Shown here in pieces: positions 19,418 to 28,709 of a stretch of 64,000 nt of DNA. Within the stretch, counting starts at the first letter, position 1. The number at the start of each line of letters is the position of its first letter. A program made the position numbers and the translations under genes. Source of the stretch: Flavobacterium frigidarium DSM 17623 (lineage in GTDB: Bacteria > Bacteroidota > Bacteroidia > Flavobacteriales > Flavobacteriaceae); contig NZ_AUDO01000011.1 of the NCBI RefSeq assembly GCF_000425505.1, positions 1-64,000 on the forward strand, in the 5' to 3' direction. The notes under the pieces were generated by a model, which was not told the DNA's origin, did not search any database, and was given only the letters and a program-made list of their open reading frames with translations.

Positions 19418-21541
19418 ATGAAGATTTTTTCTAATTTAATATTAGCGGGCTCTATGCTTGTACTGGCATCCTCTGTACAGACGGTTAGTGCTCAAAATAA
19501 AGCTGTGAAAATGACTAATCCTTTACTACAAAAAAGTGCTTTGCAATATCAAGCACCTAGCTTTAACTTGATTAAAGACGAGCATTTTAAACCTGCTTTT
19601 GAATATGGACTTGCTGTTCAAGATAAAGAGATATTGGCTATTGCAAACAATGCTGCAAAACCTACTTTCCAAAATACTGTTTTAGCACTTGAAACATCTG
19701 GTGAAGATTTAAAAAGAGCAACAGGGATGTTTTACAACCTAACGAGCTCAAACACAAATCCAACATTACAAGCTTTGCAAGCAGAATATGCACCAATTTT
19801 CTCAGCGCATAGCGATAAAATGTATTTGAATAGTAAATTGTACAAACGATTTAAATCAATCGATTTGAATTCACTTAAAGGTGAGGATAAAAAATTGACC
19901 GAAAGTTATATTCAAGATTTTGAACTTGCAGGAGCAAATTTATCAGATGCTGATAAAGAGAAAATGAAAAAAATCAATGGAGAACTTGCTACTCTAAGTA
20001 CTTCTTTTGGTGATAAATTATTGACTGCTCGTAAAAATGGAGCGGTTTTATTCGACAATGCTTCAGATCTAGATGGATTGAGTGCAAGTGAACTTGCTGC
20101 TGCCAAATTAAAAGCGACAGAAGAAGGTCACGACGGAAAATACTTAATCGTATTACAAAATACAACACAGCAACCTATATTACAAAATTTGACAAACAGA
20201 GCTTCTAGAGAAAAAATCTTTAAATCATCTTGGACACGTGCTGAGAAAAATGATGATGGCGATAGCCGTGAGGTTTTAGAGCAAATGGCAAAATTGCGTT
20301 TGCAAAAAGCCAAATTGATGGGTAAAAAGAATTTTGCCGAGTGGAAACAACAAGATCAAATGGCTCAAACTCCAGAGAGAGCGATGAATTTATTGGCTGA
20401 AATTGCTGCACCTGCAGTTGCAAAAGCTAAGGTAGAAGCAAAAGAGATTCAGGATTTAATCGATGCTCAAAACGGAGGTTTCAAATTAGAGCCTTGGGAT
20501 TGGGATTTTTACTCTGAGCAGGTTCGTAAAGCAAAATACGATTTAGACGAGAGCCAAGTAAAACCGTATTTCGAACTAACTACAGTGCTTGAAAAAGGAG
20601 TATTCTTTGCTGCAAAAAAAATGTACGGAATCACTTTTAAACAACGTACAGATTTACCAGTTTACCACCCAGATGTTGTTGCTTACGAGGTATTCGATAA
20701 TGACGGAAAATCTATGGCAATTTACTATTTAGATTTCTACACTAGAGATAATAAAAAAGGTGGAGCTTGGATGAACAGCCTTGTGAAACAATCTCATTAC
20801 TTGAAACAAAAACCAGTTATTGTAAACGTTTACAACTTTTCTAAACCAGTTGACGGAAATCCTTCTTTGATTAGTTTTGATAATGTAACAACAATGTTTC
20901 ATGAATTCGGACACACTTTACACGGTTTGTTTGCTAATCAAAATTACGCAAGTCTTTCAGGTACTTCTGTGCCACGTGATTTTGTCGAATTTCCGTCTCA
21001 AATCAATGAGCACGCAGCTTTAGATCCTGAAGTGTTGAAAAACTATGCATTACATTATAAAACTAAGGAAGTAATTCCTCAAGATTTAATCGATAAAATT
21101 AAAAAAGCAGAATCTTTCAATAGCGGGTATCACGTAACAGAACTTTTGGCTGCAGCTACTTTAGATATGGCTTGGCATAGTGTTGAAAATGAAGCTGATT
21201 TTAAACCAACGTTAGTTTTTGAAAAAGAAGCTCTTGAAAAATATGGTTTACTAGTAAATGAGGTGCCTACAAGATACCATTCTCCTTATTTTGCGCATAT
21301 CTTCTCAGGTGGATATTCGGCAGGATATTATGCTTACACTTGGTCAAAAACTTTAGATTATAACGTTTATGACTGGATGAAAGCAAATGGTGGTTTGACT
21401 AGAGAGAACTCTGAGAGATTTAGAAAATACATTTTATCTGTTGGTAATAGTGTAGATTTAAACAAAGCTTTTGAAGAACTTATTGGTCATAAAATGGAAA
21501 TCGAACCTTATTTGAGAAACGCAGGTTTAACAGATAAATAG
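19418..21541 (+). CDS. M3-family metallopeptidase (peptidyl-dipeptidase Dcp-like)
   Basis: A 707-residue zinc peptidase of the thimet oligopeptidase/Dcp family, which cleaves dipeptides or short fragments from peptides. The zinc motif HEFGH is at residues 495-499 (within TTMFHEFGHTLHGLF), and the third ligand Glu falls in EFPSQINEHAAL about 30 residues on. The substrate-binding YHSPYFAHIFSGGYSAGYY segment is intact. A signal peptide is visible (MKIFSNLILAGSMLVLASSVQTVSAQ), so the protein is exported, unlike cytosolic Dcp of enterobacteria. It is divergent from the M14 peptidase, suggesting both serve external peptide breakdown. It is followed by a clear terminator. Confidence 0.93.
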   Translation: MKIFSNLILAGSMLVLASSVQTVSAQNKAVKMTNPLLQKSALQYQAPSFNLIKDEHFKPAFEYGLAVQDKEILAIANNAAKPTFQNTVLALETSGEDLKRATGMFYNLTSSNTNPTLQALQAEYAPIFSAHSDKMYLNSKLYKRFKSIDLNSLKGEDKKLTESYIQDFELAGANLSDADKEKMKKINGELATLSTSFGDKLLTARKNGAVLFDNASDLDGLSASELAAAKLKATEEGHDGKYLIVLQNTTQQPILQNLTNRASREKIFKSSWTRAEKNDDGDSREVLEQMAKLRLQKAKLMGKKNFAEWKQQDQMAQTPERAMNLLAEIAAPAVAKAKVEAKEIQDLIDAQNGGFKLEPWDWDFYSEQVRKAKYDLDESQVKPYFELTTVLEKGVFFAAKKMYGITFKQRTDLPVYHPDVVAYEVFDNDGKSMAIYYLDFYTRDNKKGGAWMNSLVKQSHYLKQKPVIVNVYNFSKPVDGNPSLISFDNVTTMFHEFGHTLHGLFANQNYASLSGTSVPRDFVEFPSQINEHAALDPEVLKNYALHYKTKEVIPQDLIDKIKKAESFNSGYHVTELLAAATLDMAWHSVENEADFKPTLVFEKEALEKYGLLVNEVPTRYHSPYFAHIFSGGYSAGYYAYTWSKTLDYNVYDWMKANGGLTRENSERFRKYILSVGNSVDLNKAFEELIGHKMEIEPYLRNAGLTDK

Positions 21542-21560
21542 TCAATACAAAACAAGAACT

Positions 21561-21592
21561 AAATGGCATTCATCAAGGATGCCATTTTTTTT
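21561..21592 (+). terminator. Terminator of M3 peptidase gene
   Basis: Stem AAATGGCAT (21561-21569) and ATGCCATTT (21579-21587), extended into eight T. It lies 20 bases after the stop codon. Confidence 0.9.
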
Positions 21593-21605
21593 ATGTAAAC
21601 TTTTT

Positions 21606-21684
21606 AGGAGCAATTTCCAGCTTTTCACTCTATCTTTTCTTGCTTAAAGACAGCAATAAAAGGATGTCGCTGCAATCTGGGCTA
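21606..21684. repeat. Dispersed intergenic repeat, copy A
   Basis: The 79-bp segment starts AGGAGCAATTTCCAGC and ends GCAATCTGGGCTA. The same opening (GGAGCTATTCCAGC) and closing (CAGTCTGGGCTA) occur at 50901-51045, also directly downstream of a plus-strand gene. Its base composition is less AT-rich than the flanks. I recall intergenic elements of this form in Flavobacterium genomes; the comparison here rests on the two copies within the window. Confidence 0.45.
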
Positions 21685-21799
21685 GAACCTACATTTCTTG
21701 AGAAGATCCAAGGTAACTAAATTGTAAAGTTTTCCTAAAGTCTGTTTAGACGAATTCTTTCTACTTAAATTTACAATCACAATTGTAACAACAGCTAAT

Positions 21800-22795
21800 A
21801 TGAAATTAAAACAACTATTCCTCCTCTTTTTTATAACTGCAACTTCATTTGCGCAGAAAGACCAATTGAAATGGTTAGATATTAATTTAACCAACTATGA
21901 ATATCCATATCCTGTACATTTTATCACTTTAAAAGTGCAAAAACAGGAACTTAAAATGGAATATATGGATGTGAAACCTGAGAACTTCAATGGTAAAAGC
22001 GTTCTTTTATTACATGGTAAAAACTTTAATGGAGCTTACTGGAAAACAACTATCGATGCCTTGACTAAAAAAGGTTTTAGAGTGGTGGTTCCTGACCAAA
22101 TTGGTTTTGGAAAATCAGATAAACCAGATAATTTTCAGTACACATTCCAGCAACTAGCCGAGAATACTAAGCAAATTTTAGATACGTTAGGAATCAAAAA
22201 AATAGCAGTTCTAGGACATTCAATGGGTGGAATGGTAGCAACACGTTTTGCACTTATGTATCCTGAAACGACTGAAAAATTGATTCTGGAAAATCCCATT
22301 GGCTTAGAGGACTGGAAACTAAAAGTGCCGTATCAAAAAGTAGATTGGTGGTATAAAAACGAACTAACACAAAGTTATGATCGAATTAAAAAATACCAAT
22401 TAGACAGTTACTACGACGGAAAGTGGAAACCAGAATATGACGAATGGGTAAATTTATTAGCAGGTTGGACTTTAAATTCTGACTTCGAAAGAATAGCTTG
22501 GAACGCAGCTTTAACATACGACATGATATTTACACAACCTGTAGTCTATGAATTCCAAAATATAAAAGCACCTACTTTACTAATTATTGGAACTAGAGAT
22601 AGAACAGCTTTAGGAAAACCATTAGTTTCAAAAGAAGTGCAAGCTACAATGGGATTATATGCTAATCTAGGTAAAGAGACGCAAAAGAAAATACCAAATG
22701 CTAAATTGGTCGAAATACCAAACATTGGTCACATGCCACACATCGAGAGTTTTGATAAATTTATTACTCCATTAACTGCATTCTTAGAAAAATAA
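21800..22795 (+). CDS. Secreted alpha/beta-fold hydrolase
   Basis: A 331-residue exported serine hydrolase. The signal peptide is MKLKQLFLLFFITATSFAQ. Fold landmarks are the oxyanion strand SVLLLHGKNFNGAYW, VVVPDQIGFGKSDKP, nucleophile Ser in GHSMGGMVA, acid Asp in LLIIGTRDRTALG, and catalytic His in IPNIGHMPHIESF. The whole triad is present and in order. This architecture is shared by esterases, haloalkane dehalogenases and similar enzymes, and the sequence alone does not choose between them. It is monocistronic, between the repeat copy A and the peroxiredoxin-like gene. Confidence 0.88.
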   Translation: MKLKQLFLLFFITATSFAQKDQLKWLDINLTNYEYPYPVHFITLKVQKQELKMEYMDVKPENFNGKSVLLLHGKNFNGAYWKTTIDALTKKGFRVVVPDQIGFGKSDKPDNFQYTFQQLAENTKQILDTLGIKKIAVLGHSMGGMVATRFALMYPETTEKLILENPIGLEDWKLKVPYQKVDWWYKNELTQSYDRIKKYQLDSYYDGKWKPEYDEWVNLLAGWTLNSDFERIAWNAALTYDMIFTQPVVYEFQNIKAPTLLIIGTRDRTALGKPLVSKEVQATMGLYANLGKETQKKIPNAKLVEIPNIGHMPHIESFDKFITPLTAFLEK

Positions 22796-22879
22796 TAAAA
22801 GATGGGCTTGGAAAATGTTTTCAGGGAAATTTGCCAACAAAAGAAGCTTTTTAGGCAAATTTAGAAAATAGGATACGCT

Positions 22880-22887
22880 TACCTTTG
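22880..22887 (+). promoter_or_regulatory. -7 element of peroxiredoxin-like gene
   Basis: TACCTTTG, 22 bases before the start codon of the gene at 22910. It matches TAnnTTTG. Confidence 0.5.
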
Positions 22888-22909
22888 TTTAACAATTAAA
22901 ATAAAAATT

Positions 22910-23578
22910 ATGAGCACAGAAAATAAAAATACAGGATTACAGGCAACATTAGATGAAGCTAAAAATACTTGGGAAGCAAAAGCACCTGAGCAAATAAAAG
23001 AAATATACGCAGAAGGTATCGCAGATGTAACACGTCAAAACGTAGTGTCTAACGCAAAAAAGAATGATGACAAGGCGCCAAATTTTACACTAACTAATGC
23101 AACTGGTAAAGAAGTAGAACTAAGCGAATACCTTAAAAAAGGACCAGTAGTCTTAACTTGGTACCGTGGTGGCTGGTGCCCTTACTGTAACATGACATTA
23201 CATTATTTACAAGAGCAATTGCCTACAATTCACTTAAAGGGAGCAAGCCTTTTAGCTTTAACACCTGAATTACCAGACAAATCTATGTCTACTGCTGAAA
23301 AACACCAATTAGAATTTGAAGTTTTAAGTGATGTTGGAAACAAAGTAGCTAAGGATTACGGAATCGTTTTTAAACTAACAGATGCAGTTGCTGAGTCATA
23401 CCAAAACGGATTTGATTTACACGGTTTCAATGGTGATGAGTCTGATGAGTTGCCTCTTGCAGCTACTTATGTAATCGATCAAGATGGAACGATTGTGTAT
23501 ACTTTCTTAGATGCTGAGTATAGAAATAGAGCCGAAGCTAAGGATATATTTGCAGCACTAGATGCAATTAAAAAATAA
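22910..23578 (+). CDS. Peroxiredoxin-like (AhpC/TSA) family protein
   Basis: A 222-residue cytosolic thioredoxin-fold protein. An N-terminal helical extension (~55 residues) precedes the AhpC/TSA domain, which begins at DKAPNFTLTNATGKEVELSEY. The redox site is YRGGWCPYCNMTL, a CxxC following the tryptophan. This differs from the PxxxTxxC motif of classical peroxiredoxins and is typical of the peroxiredoxin-like (DUF899/AhpC-TSA) subgroup. It probably reduces peroxides or acts as a thiol oxidoreductase. There is no signal peptide. It has its own promoter element and a terminator, so it is monocistronic. Confidence 0.85.
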   Translation: MSTENKNTGLQATLDEAKNTWEAKAPEQIKEIYAEGIADVTRQNVVSNAKKNDDKAPNFTLTNATGKEVELSEYLKKGPVVLTWYRGGWCPYCNMTLHYLQEQLPTIHLKGASLLALTPELPDKSMSTAEKHQLEFEVLSDVGNKVAKDYGIVFKLTDAVAESYQNGFDLHGFNGDESDELPLAATYVIDQDGTIVYTFLDAEYRNRAEAKDIFAALDAIKK

Positions 23579-23602
23579 GATTCGTTTTTAATAATAATAA
23601 AT

Positions 23603-23640
23603 ACCCTCAGGAGTAATTCACTTTTGAGGGTGTTTTGTTT
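23603..23640 (+). terminator. Terminator of peroxiredoxin-like gene
   Basis: Twelve-position stem ACCCTCAGGAGT with ACTTTTGAGGGT, including two G-T pairs, followed by a T-rich tract. It lies 24 bases after the stop. Confidence 0.7.
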
Positions 23641-23700
23641 TCTTAAGCAAACACAAATTAATGACAAGGATTATAAAAATATTATTTTACCACTACAACG

Positions 23701-23708
23701 TATTTTTG
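23701..23708 (+). promoter_or_regulatory. -7 element very close to MFS start codon
   Basis: TATTTTTG followed by CGCG and then ATG at 23713. Only four bases separate the element from the start codon, which predicts a leaderless or nearly leaderless transcript. Confidence 0.45.
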
Positions 23709-23712
23709 CGCG

Positions 23713-24897
23713 ATGAATTTATCAAAAAAGAATGTCTTATTTATGGCAGCGGCTACAGGTTTAATTGTAGCCAACTTATATTACTGCCAGCCGTTAATAG
23801 TATTAATAGCAGACGAATTTAAAATACCCCATGCTGATGCTGGGACAATCACTTACCTCACACAAGCCGGATACGCCATTGGTTTATTTTTTATGGTACC
23901 ACTTGGAGACAAGCTAGAACGAAAAAGCCAAATCCTCTACACGACTTTTGCATCTGTTATTGCATTAATTATTGCAGCAACAGCTCAGAGTTATTTGATT
24001 TTAGAAATTGCGTCACTTTTAATAGGAATCACATCAATCGTACCACAACTTATTTTACCATTAGCAGCAGCATTAAGCGCACCCGAAGAGAGAGGGAAAG
24101 TTGTGGGAACCATCATGAGCGGACTCCTCGTAGGGATATTGCTATCAAGAACATTAAGCGGTTTTATAGGTGATGTACTCGGATGGCGCGCTATGTTCTG
24201 GATTGCTTCAGGACTATGTTTGCTTTTATTTTTCATTATAAAAAAACAATTTCCATACAACAAACCCGTTTTCAATGGATCGTATGGGCAATTAATTAGT
24301 TCGCTATTTACACTTATAAAAGAGCAGCCGTTACTACGTGAAGCAACGTTAATCAATGTATTTAGTTTTGCTCAGTTTGGAGCATTCTGGACTACCATGG
24401 TATTGTTGCTCTCAACTGATCCTTTCAATTTCAATAGCGCAACCATTGGATTATTTGGTATTGTAGGAGCTTCAGGAGCATTGGCCGCACCATTAGTTGG
24501 TAAATTAGGAGACAAAGGGAGTTCAAGAGTAGCTGTTGGTTATGGCTGTATGCTAATTGCTTTGAGTTTCGGTGTTTTTTACTTCTCAGGAGCAAGTGTT
24601 GTGGGGATTGTTATAGGGATAGTATTGATCGACATTGGTTTGCAAGGAGTACACATTTCTAATCAAACCCGTGTTTACTCGATACTTCCAGAGGCTAGAA
24701 ATAGAATGAATACAGTATTTATGTCCTTTAGTTTTTTAGGAACTGCCGCTGGATCAGCATACGGACTCTTTTTGTGGCAATATGGGGGATGGCATGCTGT
24801 GACTTTGGGTTGTTTGCTATTATCAGCGCTAGCTCTTGGAGTCTATGCGTACACGTACAAATCAAAGGCAAAACGTATCGAAAGTGTTAAAGGATAA
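23713..24897 (+). CDS. Major facilitator superfamily transporter
   Basis: A 394-residue inner-membrane protein with about 12 hydrophobic segments. The first begins at NVLFMAAATGLIVANLYYC. The MFS loop 2-3 signature appears as PLGDKLERKSQ, and the interdomain symmetry-related loop as LVGKLGDKGSSR. The NLYYCQPLIVLIADEF opening is characteristic of the drug-efflux/sugar-efflux DHA-type group often annotated YgaY-like. The substrate cannot be told from sequence. The start ATG is only four bases after a -7 element; an internal ATG at 23743 is an alternative that would allow a normal leader. The next gene starts 43 bases after the stop but has its own promoter element. Confidence 0.88.
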   Translation: MNLSKKNVLFMAAATGLIVANLYYCQPLIVLIADEFKIPHADAGTITYLTQAGYAIGLFFMVPLGDKLERKSQILYTTFASVIALIIAATAQSYLILEIASLLIGITSIVPQLILPLAAALSAPEERGKVVGTIMSGLLVGILLSRTLSGFIGDVLGWRAMFWIASGLCLLLFFIIKKQFPYNKPVFNGSYGQLISSLFTLIKEQPLLREATLINVFSFAQFGAFWTTMVLLLSTDPFNFNSATIGLFGIVGASGALAAPLVGKLGDKGSSRVAVGYGCMLIALSFGVFYFSGASVVGIVIGIVLIDIGLQGVHISNQTRVYSILPEARNRMNTVFMSFSFLGTAAGSAYGLFLWQYGGWHAVTLGCLLLSALALGVYAYTYKSKAKRIESVKG

Positions 24898-24909
24898 AAA
24901 ATTAATTTG

Positions 24910-24917
24910 TAAATTTG
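24910..24917 (+). promoter_or_regulatory. -7 element of dual prolyl isomerase gene
   Basis: TAAATTTG followed by C, 23 bases before the ATG at 24941. Confidence 0.5.
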
Positions 24918-24940
24918 CAATTCAATAAAAATAAATAAAG

Positions 24941-25873
24941 ATGGAAAACGGAATATATGCTAAATTTAATACTGCAAAAGGTACGATTTTAGTAAAATTA
25001 GAGCATGAATTAACACCAGGAACTGTAGGTAACTTTGTTGCTCTTGCAGAAGGTAACATGGAAAATAAAGTAAAACCTCAAGGACAAAAATTCTATGATG
25101 GTTTAAATTTTCATAGAGTTATTCCTGATTTTATGATTCAAGGAGGATGTCCTCAAGGAACTGGAACTGGAGATCCTGGATACAAATTTGACGATGAATT
25201 TCACCCAAGTTTAAAACATGACAAACCAGGTATTTTAGCAATGGCTAATTCAGGACCTGGGACTAATGGTTCTCAATTTTACATCACTCATGTACCAACT
25301 TCATGGTTAGACGGGAAACATACTGTTTTTGGTCACGTTATCGAAGGACAAGATGTTGTTGATGCAGTTGCACAAGGAGACAAATTAGACTCTCTTGAAA
25401 TTGTAAGAGTAGGTGAAGAAGCTCAAAAATGGAATGCTATCGAAGCTTTTGTAGGTTTAAAAGGAGCTCGTTTGAAAAAGCAAGCAGCTTTAAAAGCAGA
25501 ATCTGAAGCAAAAATGGAAACATTAGCAGCAGGTTTTGAAAAAACAGAAAGCGGATTGCGTTACCAATTCATCCAAAGAGGTGATGGAAAACAAGCAGAA
25601 GCTGGTAAAACAGTTGCTGTACACTATGAAGGATCTTTAGAGTCTGGAAAAGTTTTTGATTCTTCTTACCCAAGAAAAAAACCAATCGAATTCAAATTAG
25701 GGCAAGGACAAGTAATCGAAGGATGGGATGAAGGTATCGCTTTATTAAAAGTAGGAGACAAAGCACGTTTTGTTATTCCTTCTGATTTAGGATACGGACC
25801 AGCTGGTGCAGGAGGAGTTATTCCACCAAACGCTACTTTGATTTTTGACGTTGAATTAATGGACGTTAAATAA
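24941..25873 (+). CDS. Dual-domain peptidylprolyl isomerase (cyclophilin-FKBP fusion)
   Basis: A 310-residue cytosolic protein joining two unrelated prolyl isomerase folds. Residues ~5-150 are a cyclophilin: FHRVIPDFMIQGG carries the catalytic Arg, with NSGPGTNGSQFYIT and WLDGKHTVFG. A charged helical linker (~155-200) follows. Residues ~205-310 form an FKBP domain: VAVHYEGSL, KVFDSSYPR, GQVIEGWDEGI, and DLGYGPAGAGGVIPPNATL. There is no signal peptide. Such cyclophilin-FKBP (CFBP) chimeras are known in Bacteroidota. The protein probably assists folding of cytosolic proteins. Both catalytic pockets look intact. A terminator follows at 25950. Confidence 0.93.
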   Translation: MENGIYAKFNTAKGTILVKLEHELTPGTVGNFVALAEGNMENKVKPQGQKFYDGLNFHRVIPDFMIQGGCPQGTGTGDPGYKFDDEFHPSLKHDKPGILAMANSGPGTNGSQFYITHVPTSWLDGKHTVFGHVIEGQDVVDAVAQGDKLDSLEIVRVGEEAQKWNAIEAFVGLKGARLKKQAALKAESEAKMETLAAGFEKTESGLRYQFIQRGDGKQAEAGKTVAVHYEGSLESGKVFDSSYPRKKPIEFKLGQGQVIEGWDEGIALLKVGDKARFVIPSDLGYGPAGAGGVIPPNATLIFDVELMDVK

Positions 25874-25949
25874 TTCCACTTTTAAATCTTAGTAGTTTTC
25901 ACTTGTGGAGATAATCAGATTTAAGAAATAAAATAAAGTATAAAATTAG

Positions 25950-25983
25950 AACGCTTCAAAATTTATTTTGAGGCGTTTTTTTA
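25950..25983 (+). terminator. Terminator of dual prolyl isomerase gene
   Basis: Stem AACGCTTCAAAA (25950-25961) and TTTTGAGGCGTT (25966-25977), with one wobble and a T-run. Confidence 0.85.
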
Positions 25984-26111
25984 TGCTGTAAATAGTGCAA
26001 ATCAGTATGAGTTTTAGGGAATTGTTAAGCACGGGTTAAACTGTTAGGCAAATGGCAACTTTATTAATGGTACCGTAATACGGACTTAATTTACATTCGA
26101 TCAATAAAAAA

Positions 26112-26119
26112 TACTTTTG
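26112..26119 (+). promoter_or_regulatory. -7 element of TonB receptor/hydrolase/GDPD operon
   Basis: TACTTTTG, 38 bases ahead of the receptor start at 26158. It is the only good -7 match in the gap, so it probably drives all three genes. Confidence 0.45.
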
Positions 26120-26157
26120 GAGCAATTAAATTATTAATCTAAACAGTATCAACAACG

Positions 26158-28662
26158 ATGAACTTCAAGCATCTCTTTACAGTAATAGGACTATTATTTG
26201 CCTTTACAATGAACGCTCAAAATAATGCAGTTTTATCAGGAACGGTCAAAACAGATCAAGGAAAATTAGTTAAAGGAGCCACAATTATAATCGTAGGTTC
26301 AGCGATAAAAACAACTTCAAATGAAGAGGGCCGATTCAGCATCGAGAATTTAGAACCTAGAGAGTATAATTTGTCGGTTACTTATAAAAATTATTTCCCG
26401 CTGGAGCAAAATATTACAGTTGCATCTGGACAAAATACCGCCGCTTTTATGTTAGAGGAGATTCCGTCGATGTTAGAAGGTATAGTTGTTACCGCTCAAA
26501 AACGCGAACAGAAAAACAAAGATGTGCCTATCGCGATGACTTCTTATGGTAGCGATTTTATAACAAAGCAGGGAACATATGAGTATGATGCGCTATCTGA
26601 TTTTGTTCCTGGTTTTCAAGTGCAAATTCAAAGTGTCAATAATCCAGGCGTTGTTATTAGAGGTATTACAAGTGATAGCGGGGATTCTCGAGTAGAACCG
26701 CGTGTATCAATATTTCAAGATGGTGTTTCTATTAGCAAATCAAGAGGTTCTGTTGTAGAATTATTTGATGTCGAAAGAGTAGAAGTACTTAAAGGACCAC
26801 AAGGAACATTGTTTGGTCGTGGTGCCCAGATTGGTGCGATGCATATCATTCAAAATAAAGCCAAAAATGAAACTTCTGGATCAGTAAAAGTGGGTTACGG
26901 AAATTACAATCAGGTTTTAACAACAGCTTATTTTAATACACCATTGGTGAAGGATAAATTATTTATTAGAGCTGCTGGTATTTATAATGGTAGAGATGGC
27001 TATATCGAAAATCGTTCGGGAGGAGATTTAAACGGTAAACAAACGCTAGCTTTTAGAACGGCTTTGAAATATATTTTTTCGAATAAAACTAAAATTGACG
27101 TAATTGCAAACTGGCAAAAAGACACACCTCCAGGAACTTCCTTTAAAAGTGGAAGCTATGCGCCACTAGGAGGAGATTTGAGTCCAAATAGTTTTGCTGA
27201 TCTAGAAAGAGGAAATGAATTAGGTGTAGATAGATCGGTGAAAGGAATAACCGCGATTGTAAAACACAATATTAATGCTAACTGGGATTTAACGAGCACC
27301 ACAGCATACAGAGATTTTAATTCTGACGAAGCCTTTGATGCCGATGGAACTGCTGCACCAGCATTGTTTTTTAAAGAAATAGCCGAAGGAAAACAGTTTA
27401 GTCAAGAGTTGCGTTTCAATTTTGATAACAATTCTAAATTTAGAGGTTTCTTTGGGGGTAATTTCTTTGCCGAAAAGGGAAAGCAATACGTTCCTTGGGA
27501 ATTAAACGAACAAAGTTTTGCGATGCTACTATTAAGTCCTGCTAATTTTGTAGTAAACGGGATACCGCAATTTTTACCAAATATTCCAAACGATCCGGCA
27601 ACTTTTGGTCCCGCTGCCGGCCTTCCTCTCAGCGCAAGCAATTTTGAAGGAAATACCAATTACTCTAAAAATGCTTCAGGAGATCTCTTTGCAGATGCGT
27701 CTTATGATTTAACTTCAAAAATATCTGTGACCGCTGGTTTGAGAGGAACTTGGGAAAACAGTAATGCAGGATACCAAGTTGATGATGCTGCAGCACCTTC
27801 TAATGTAGGCTATTTGACAGGAGCTTATCCCAATAATCTTTTTGTAGGAACTAATGGTGCGCGTATCGAGGCTAACAAGAATTTTCTATCTGTAGTGGGG
27901 AGGTTTGCTGTAAATTATATGGTTAATGATAACGTGACACTTTTTGGTACGACATCTAGAGGCCGTCGCCCTAACGTAATTAATATTACTGCCGCAAATA
28001 CAAATATTTTAGCTAATGAAATTGTATGGTCTTATGAAGTAGGAGCTAAATCTTTGTTCTTGAACAATAGCTTGCAATTTGATGTTAATGCGTATATTTA
28101 TAATTATTCGAATTTTCAAACCAGTGTAACCAAATTTGTTGATGGTGTTTTTCAATCGACTACAGAGGATAGCGGGAACGCGTCATCTTTTGGTTTTGAA
28201 GCAGCTTTTCAATATGCTTTATCAAGACATGCTAGTTTTTTTGCAAATTATGGGTACATCGATGCTGCATTTGATAATACTGATGCCAATGGAAATCCTC
28301 AAGCTCTGGCTGGAAACACGTTTAGATTAACGCCTAAACATTCTGTTTCAGCGGGATTAGATTTATCTGCGGCGATTAATAAAAGCACAGACATCTTTTT
28401 TAGACCTTCTTACACTTATAAATCAAAGGTGTTTTTTGAAGAGACAAATTTACCTAACATTTCGCAAGCAGGTTACGGAATCATGAATTCGAGAGTAGGA
28501 TTAATTATTAATAAAAAGTACGAACTTAATTTTTACATGAACAATATATTCGATAAAAAATACATTGTAGATGCTGGAAACACAGGTGGTGCTTTTGGAA
28601 TTCCAACATTTATTGCGGGTGTGCCAAGATTATTTGGAGTGCAAGCATCGGCCAAATTTTAA
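26158..28662 (+). CDS. TonB-dependent receptor of a phosphodiester/lipid operon
   Basis: An 834-residue outer-membrane receptor. It has a signal peptide (MNFKHLFTVIGLLFAFTMNAQ) and a carboxypeptidase-regulatory-like domain at ~25-105 (LSGTVKTDQGKLVKGATIII). The plug begins IVVTAQKREQKNKDVPIAM and includes VVIRGITSDSGDSRVEP and VEVLKGPQGTLFGRGAQIG. The barrel ends RLFGVQASAKF. The TAQKREQ...VPIAMT opening is the style usually seen in proteobacterial (sphingomonad/Caulobacter) receptors, unlike the other three in this window. Just 47 bases downstream lies an exported hydrolase, then a GDPD lipoprotein, so the cargo is probably a hydrolysable ester or phosphodiester. Confidence 0.9.
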   Translation: MNFKHLFTVIGLLFAFTMNAQNNAVLSGTVKTDQGKLVKGATIIIVGSAIKTTSNEEGRFSIENLEPREYNLSVTYKNYFPLEQNITVASGQNTAAFMLEEIPSMLEGIVVTAQKREQKNKDVPIAMTSYGSDFITKQGTYEYDALSDFVPGFQVQIQSVNNPGVVIRGITSDSGDSRVEPRVSIFQDGVSISKSRGSVVELFDVERVEVLKGPQGTLFGRGAQIGAMHIIQNKAKNETSGSVKVGYGNYNQVLTTAYFNTPLVKDKLFIRAAGIYNGRDGYIENRSGGDLNGKQTLAFRTALKYIFSNKTKIDVIANWQKDTPPGTSFKSGSYAPLGGDLSPNSFADLERGNELGVDRSVKGITAIVKHNINANWDLTSTTAYRDFNSDEAFDADGTAAPALFFKEIAEGKQFSQELRFNFDNNSKFRGFFGGNFFAEKGKQYVPWELNEQSFAMLLLSPANFVVNGIPQFLPNIPNDPATFGPAAGLPLSASNFEGNTNYSKNASGDLFADASYDLTSKISVTAGLRGTWENSNAGYQVDDAAAPSNVGYLTGAYPNNLFVGTNGARIEANKNFLSVVGRFAVNYMVNDNVTLFGTTSRGRRPNVINITAANTNILANEIVWSYEVGAKSLFLNNSLQFDVNAYIYNYSNFQTSVTKFVDGVFQSTTEDSGNASSFGFEAAFQYALSRHASFFANYGYIDAAFDNTDANGNPQALAGNTFRLTPKHSVSAGLDLSAAINKSTDIFFRPSYTYKSKVFFEETNLPNISQAGYGIMNSRVGLIINKKYELNFYMNNIFDKKYIVDAGNTGGAFGIPTFIAGVPRLFGVQASAKF

Positions 28663-28709
28663 AGTATTATTTTCGAATAATTAAAGTCTAAACTCAATAA
28701 TAAAATAGA

